In this document: positions 6,106 to 8,519 of the stretch, piece after piece | Layout of the letters: each line of letters begins with the position of its first letter | Position numbering within the stretch: the stretch's first letter is position 1 | DNA from: JAAYEA01 sp012689325 | GTDB lineage: Bacteria; Chloroflexota; Anaerolineae; JAAYEA01 | Length of the DNA: 8,519 nucleotides | Reading direction: 5' to 3' | Assembly: GCA_036841525.1 (NCBI GenBank) | Contig: DAITVZ010000121.1 | Coordinates: forward strand, 1-8,519 | Program-made: the position numbers and the translations under genes | Notes under the pieces: generated by a model | What the model was told of the DNA's origin: nothing | Databases searched by the model: none | What the model saw: only the letters and a program-made list of their open reading frames with translations

Positions 6106-8289
6106 TTATTGAGGGATCGATCCCACCACGCCCTCGACCAGCCAGTCGAAAGCGAGCTTGGACTCGTCGGACATGGTGGCGCCAGCAGCCACGCGCTCCT
6201 GGCCCTTGTTGTCCTTGATGGGCCCCACAAAGACGTCGAACTTGCCGTCCACGATCTCTTGCTGCTTCTGGGCCACCAGCGTCTTGACGTCCGCCGGGAC
6301 GAAATCGGCGATGGGCGCCAGCGACAGCAGGCCCTCTTTCAGGCCCCACCAGATCGGCGCGTTGGTCCAGGTGTCGTTCATCACGTCCTGCACGGCCTGC
6401 TTGTAATAGACGCCCCAGTTCCACACGGGCGCGGTAAGCAGCGCCTTGGGGGCCACGTCCGGCTGATAGGCGTTGTAGCCGATGCAATAGATCCCATTTT
6501 CCTCGGCCAGCTTGTCCGGCTCGGTGGAGTCGCTCTCGCGAGCGATGACATCCGCGCCGAGATCGAGCAAGGCCTGCGCCGCCTCCCGCTCCTTCACCGG
6601 GTCAACCCAAGTGTTGATCCATACCGGGTGAACGGTAGCAGCCGGATTGACCGAGCGAGCGCCGAGGGCGAAGGCGTTCATGTTGCGGATCACTTCGGGG
6701 ATGGGATAGGGCGCGATGTAGCCCATCACGTTCTTCTTGGTCATCTTGCCCGCGACCATGCCGGCCAGGTACCAGCCCTGATAGCCGCGGCCGTCATAGA
6801 TGCCTGCATTCTCGGCGGTCATGTAGCCGGTGCAGTGCTCAAAGACGGTTTCGGGGAACTCTTTGGCCACTTCGATGACGCTATCCATGTAGCCAAAGCT
6901 GGTGGCAAAGATGATGTCGTAGCCCTTCTGGGCATAGTCGCGGATCACGCGCGCGGAATCGGCGCCTTCCGCCACCAACTCGCTGTAGGCGGTCTCGACG
7001 CCCAGTTCCTTTTCCAGGTACAGCCGCCCCTGGTCATGAGCATAGGTCCAGCCCATGTCGCCCGTAGGGCCGACATAGATGAAGGCAACCTTGGGCTTTT
7101 CCGCCGCGGCGCCAGCAGCCACCGGCGCCTGCTTGGGCGCCTCGCCGACAACGCCTTCCACGAACCACTCAAAGCTCAGCATCTCGGCATCGGTCAGCGC
7201 CGAGCCAGCGGGAACGGCGAGTTGGCCGCCCTGGCCGTTGAAAGGCCCCTGAAAGACGTCCCAGGTCCCTGCCAGGATCTTGGTCTCGTACTCTTTGACC
7301 AGCGCCTTCACATCCTCGGGAACCCGAGGGCTGAAGGGAGCCAGCACCGCCACGCCCTCTTTCATGGAGCCCCAGTACTGCTCGGACTTCCAGGTGCCGT
7401 CCATGATTGCCTTGACGCGGGAGATATAGTACGGGCCCCAGTTCCACATGGGGCTGGTCAGCACGGTATCGCCGACGAACTCGCCCATGTTCGAGTCATA
7501 GCCGATGCTCAGCGCGCCGCGCTCTTGGGCAGCCTTTTGCGGCTCGGTGGTGTCCTGGTGCTGCGCAATGATATCACAGCCGGTATCCAGCAGGCCCTCG
7601 GCCGCCTCGCGCTCCAGCGCGGGATCGTACCAGGTGCTGGTCCAGACCACATGCACGGTGGCGTTGGGGTTCGCCGTGCGCACGCCGCGGGTGAAGGCGT
7701 TGATGCCGCGGATCACCTCGGGGATGGGGAAGGCCGCCACGTAGCCGATCTTGTTGGACTTGGTCATCTTGCCCGCCACCAGGCCCGACAGGAACCGCGG
7801 CTGGTACATCCGGCCGAAATAGGTGGATAGGTTATCGGCGACCTTGTAGCCGGAGCAGTGCTCGAAATAAGTGTTGGGGAACTCGGCAGCGACCGCCGCC
7901 GTGGGATCCATATAGCCAAAGCTGGTGGTAAAGATGATATCATAGCCCTTCTGGGCATAGTCGCGGATGACGCGCTCGGCGTCCGCGCTCTCGGGCACGT
8001 TCTCGATAAAGGCCGTCTCGATGCCCAATTCTGCTTCCAGCATCTTGCGGCCGCGATCGTGCTCATAAGTCCAGCCCATGTCGCCCGCGGGGGCCACGTA
8101 GACGAAGGCCGCTTTGACCTTGTCCGCCGTGGTCGGGGCTGCGGTGGGTTGGGCGGGGGCGGTAGTGGGCTGGGCCTGCGCTTGTGGCGTAGCCGCCGGG
8201 GCTGCGGTCGGGGTCTGCGTGTTGCAGGATGCCAGCAGCATCGCCACAACAAGCATCAAGATGATAGGCAGCGCCAATCTCCTGCTCAT
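6106..8289 (-). CDS. BMP/PnrA-family substrate-binding lipoprotein with two tandem binding domains
   Basis: This 727-aa lipoprotein is about twice the family's usual 330-400 aa. Residues 1-22 are the signal peptide (MSRRLALPII..., lipobox LASC ending at Cys22), and 23-56 a Thr/Ala/Pro/Gln-rich linker. Binding domain 1 is about 57-384 and domain 2 about 398-727, joined by an Ala/Pro-rich linker. Each has GDMGWTY-HD, RVIRDYAQKGYDIIF, TSFGYMD, VAGKMTK, PIPEVIR, TEP, IGY, WNWG-YY and a terminal WxVEGVVG, all at a constant 341-residue offset. It should bind the ligand outside the membrane and deliver it to the downstream permeases. The family binds nucleosides, purines or riboflavin-like compounds, and the exact ligand cannot be told. 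The ATG at 8289 is preferred over an in-frame ATG 54 nt upstream: it has GGAGG nine nt before it and starts a proper signal peptide. Confidence 0.93.
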   Translation of the reverse strand: MSRRLALPIILMLVVAMLLASCNTQTPTAAPAATPQAQAQPTTAPAQPTAAPTTADKVKAAFVYVAPAGDMGWTYEHDRGRKMLEAELGIETAFIENVPESADAERVIRDYAQKGYDIIFTTSFGYMDPTAAVAAEFPNTYFEHCSGYKVADNLSTYFGRMYQPRFLSGLVAGKMTKSNKIGYVAAFPIPEVIRGINAFTRGVRTANPNATVHVVWTSTWYDPALEREAAEGLLDTGCDIIAQHQDTTEPQKAAQERGALSIGYDSNMGEFVGDTVLTSPMWNWGPYYISRVKAIMDGTWKSEQYWGSMKEGVAVLAPFSPRVPEDVKALVKEYETKILAGTWDVFQGPFNGQGGQLAVPAGSALTDAEMLSFEWFVEGVVGEAPKQAPVAAGAAAEKPKVAFIYVGPTGDMGWTYAHDQGRLYLEKELGVETAYSELVAEGADSARVIRDYAQKGYDIIFATSFGYMDSVIEVAKEFPETVFEHCTGYMTAENAGIYDGRGYQGWYLAGMVAGKMTKKNVMGYIAPYPIPEVIRNMNAFALGARSVNPAATVHPVWINTWVDPVKEREAAQALLDLGADVIARESDSTEPDKLAEENGIYCIGYNAYQPDVAPKALLTAPVWNWGVYYKQAVQDVMNDTWTNAPIWWGLKEGLLSLAPIADFVPADVKTLVAQKQQEIVDGKFDVFVGPIKDNKGQERVAAGATMSDESKLAFDWLVEGVVGSIPQ
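6121..7098 (-). repeat. Second BMP domain copy (intragenic tandem repeat unit 2)
   Basis: This encodes residues 398-723. It aligns without a gap to residues 57-382 of the same protein, with about 181 of 326 positions identical by manual count. The two units share a run of 26 identical bases (6920-6945 and 7943-7968), offset by 1023 bp. Compared with copy 1, IAQHQDTTEP reads IARESDSTEP and IGYDSN reads IGYNAY. Confidence 0.85.
7144..8121 (-). repeat. First BMP domain copy (intragenic tandem repeat unit 1)
   Basis: This encodes residues 57-382, directly after the lipoprotein linker. It keeps the more family-like motifs IAQHQDTTEP (241-250) and IGYDSNM (262-268). The linker to unit 2 (residues 383-397) is encoded at 7099-7143. 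Confidence 0.85.
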
Positions 8290-8460
8290 GGGATATCTCC
8301 TCCTCAGATTCGATCCTGAAAAAGACGAGTGACCGATTTGCACAGCATGACTTGCACAGACCCCGTGCTAGAGAGGCGTCGTTGCTCGACAGGTTGTACC
8401 CAGGCTCTCTACCTGCCCACCTCCTGTTCATCTCGCCAGCCGACTAGGAGCATCACAGAC
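8290..8460 (-). promoter_or_regulatory. Long 5' leader of the transport operon, partly structured
   Basis: About 170 nt lie between the predicted transcription start and the binding-protein ATG. The leader RNA can pair UAGAGAG (8405-8411) with CUCUCUA (8369-8375), enclosing a small GUCG/CGAC hairpin. An exact 8-bp direct repeat, TTGCACAG on the plus strand, lies at 8338-8345 and 8352-8359. The end holds GAGGAGGAG (8297-8305) as ribosome binding site. I could not match it to a known riboswitch class; purine-riboswitch core sequences are absent. Whether it regulates is unknown. Confidence 0.4.
8299..8303 (-). promoter_or_regulatory. Ribosome binding site of the BMP lipoprotein gene
   Basis: GGAGG (in GAGGAGGAG) lies nine nt before the ATG at 8289. 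This decides the start in favour of that ATG over the upstream in-frame ATG at 8343, whose extension would be translated from the ribosome binding site itself. Confidence 0.8.
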
Positions 8461-8466
8461 TGTACG

Positions 8467-8495
8467 ACTATACCACGAATCCGCCCCAATGTCAA
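8467..8495 (-). promoter_or_regulatory. Near-consensus sigma-70 promoter of the transport operon
   Basis: On the minus strand, TTGACA (8490-8495, full consensus) is followed after exactly 17 bp by TATAGT (8467-8472). Transcription should start near 8460. This is the best promoter match in the window and the only clear one upstream of the four-gene operon, which suggests strong expression. The remaining bases 8496-8519 show nothing I can name. Confidence 0.75.
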
Positions 8496-8519
8496 TGTAA
8501 CCGAAAAAGGAACGCAGCC

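Noticed and set aside
5404..7830. 808-codon open frame on the plus strand, antisense to the binding-protein and ATPase genes
   Set aside because: It lies fully across two well-supported genes with family motifs. Its product is rich in His/Arg/Gln/Gly with no recognisable domain, as expected for an antisense frame in GC-rich coding DNA.
8290..8343. 18-residue N-terminal extension of the BMP lipoprotein (in-frame ATG at 8343)
   Set aside because: It would put the ribosome binding site inside the coding region and bury the lipoprotein signal peptide. The ATG at 8289 has ideal spacing to GGAGG.
8063..8431. 122-codon minus-strand frame starting in the operon leader
   Set aside because: It overlaps the first 76 codons of the BMP gene in another frame and shows no family features. 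Although GGAGG-like sequence is common here, none is well placed for its start.
8290..8460. Purine or other known riboswitch in the operon leader
   Set aside because: No conserved core sequence of a riboswitch class I can recognise is present; kept only as an unassigned structured leader.

Overview
The window reads as ordinary chromosomal DNA of a GC-rich bacterium, most likely a member of the Chloroflexota (Anaerolineae-like). The basis is lipoproteins with Thr/Ala/Pro-rich linkers after the lipobox, a DUF4349-type lipoprotein, strong GGAGG ribosome binding sites, and an intergenic palindrome beginning GTAGGGGCG. This assignment is inference; no rRNA or phylogenetic marker lies in the window. 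I saw no tRNA, rRNA, transposase gene or CRISPR array.

Left part. Bases 1-420 (minus) hold the first 140 codons of an unrecognised lipoprotein gene that runs off the left edge. A 98-bp divergent spacer with promoter-like sequence separates it from a 240-aa calcineurin-like metallophosphoesterase (519-1241, plus). Next, on the same strand, is a 302-aa DUF4349-family lipoprotein with a C-terminal transmembrane helix (1350-2258).

Junction. The plus-strand genes meet the minus-strand operon at a 104-bp imperfect palindrome (2264-2367) with perfect 14-bp outer arms. It looks like a small dispersed element or bidirectional terminator. Its right arm supplies the TAG stop codon of the last operon gene.

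Right part. Bases 8495 down to 2364 form one complete minus-strand transport operon of the BMP/PnrA (nucleoside, purine or riboflavin) ABC class. Reading in transcription order: a near-consensus sigma-70 promoter; a leader of about 170 nt; a BMP substrate-binding lipoprotein; a 9-bp intercistronic hairpin; a double-domain ATPase; and two membrane permeases of the YufP and YufQ types. The last three genes are separated by only 3-4 nt. The lipoprotein should capture the ligand outside the membrane, the two permeases form the channel, and the ATPase powers import.

The unusual point is that the binding protein is a tandem fusion. One 727-aa lipoprotein contains two complete BMP domains that align without gaps over 326 residues at about 55% identity by manual count. 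The second copy has changed in motifs expected to line the ligand pocket. This suggests either a two-site receptor or one copy that has lost or changed its ligand.
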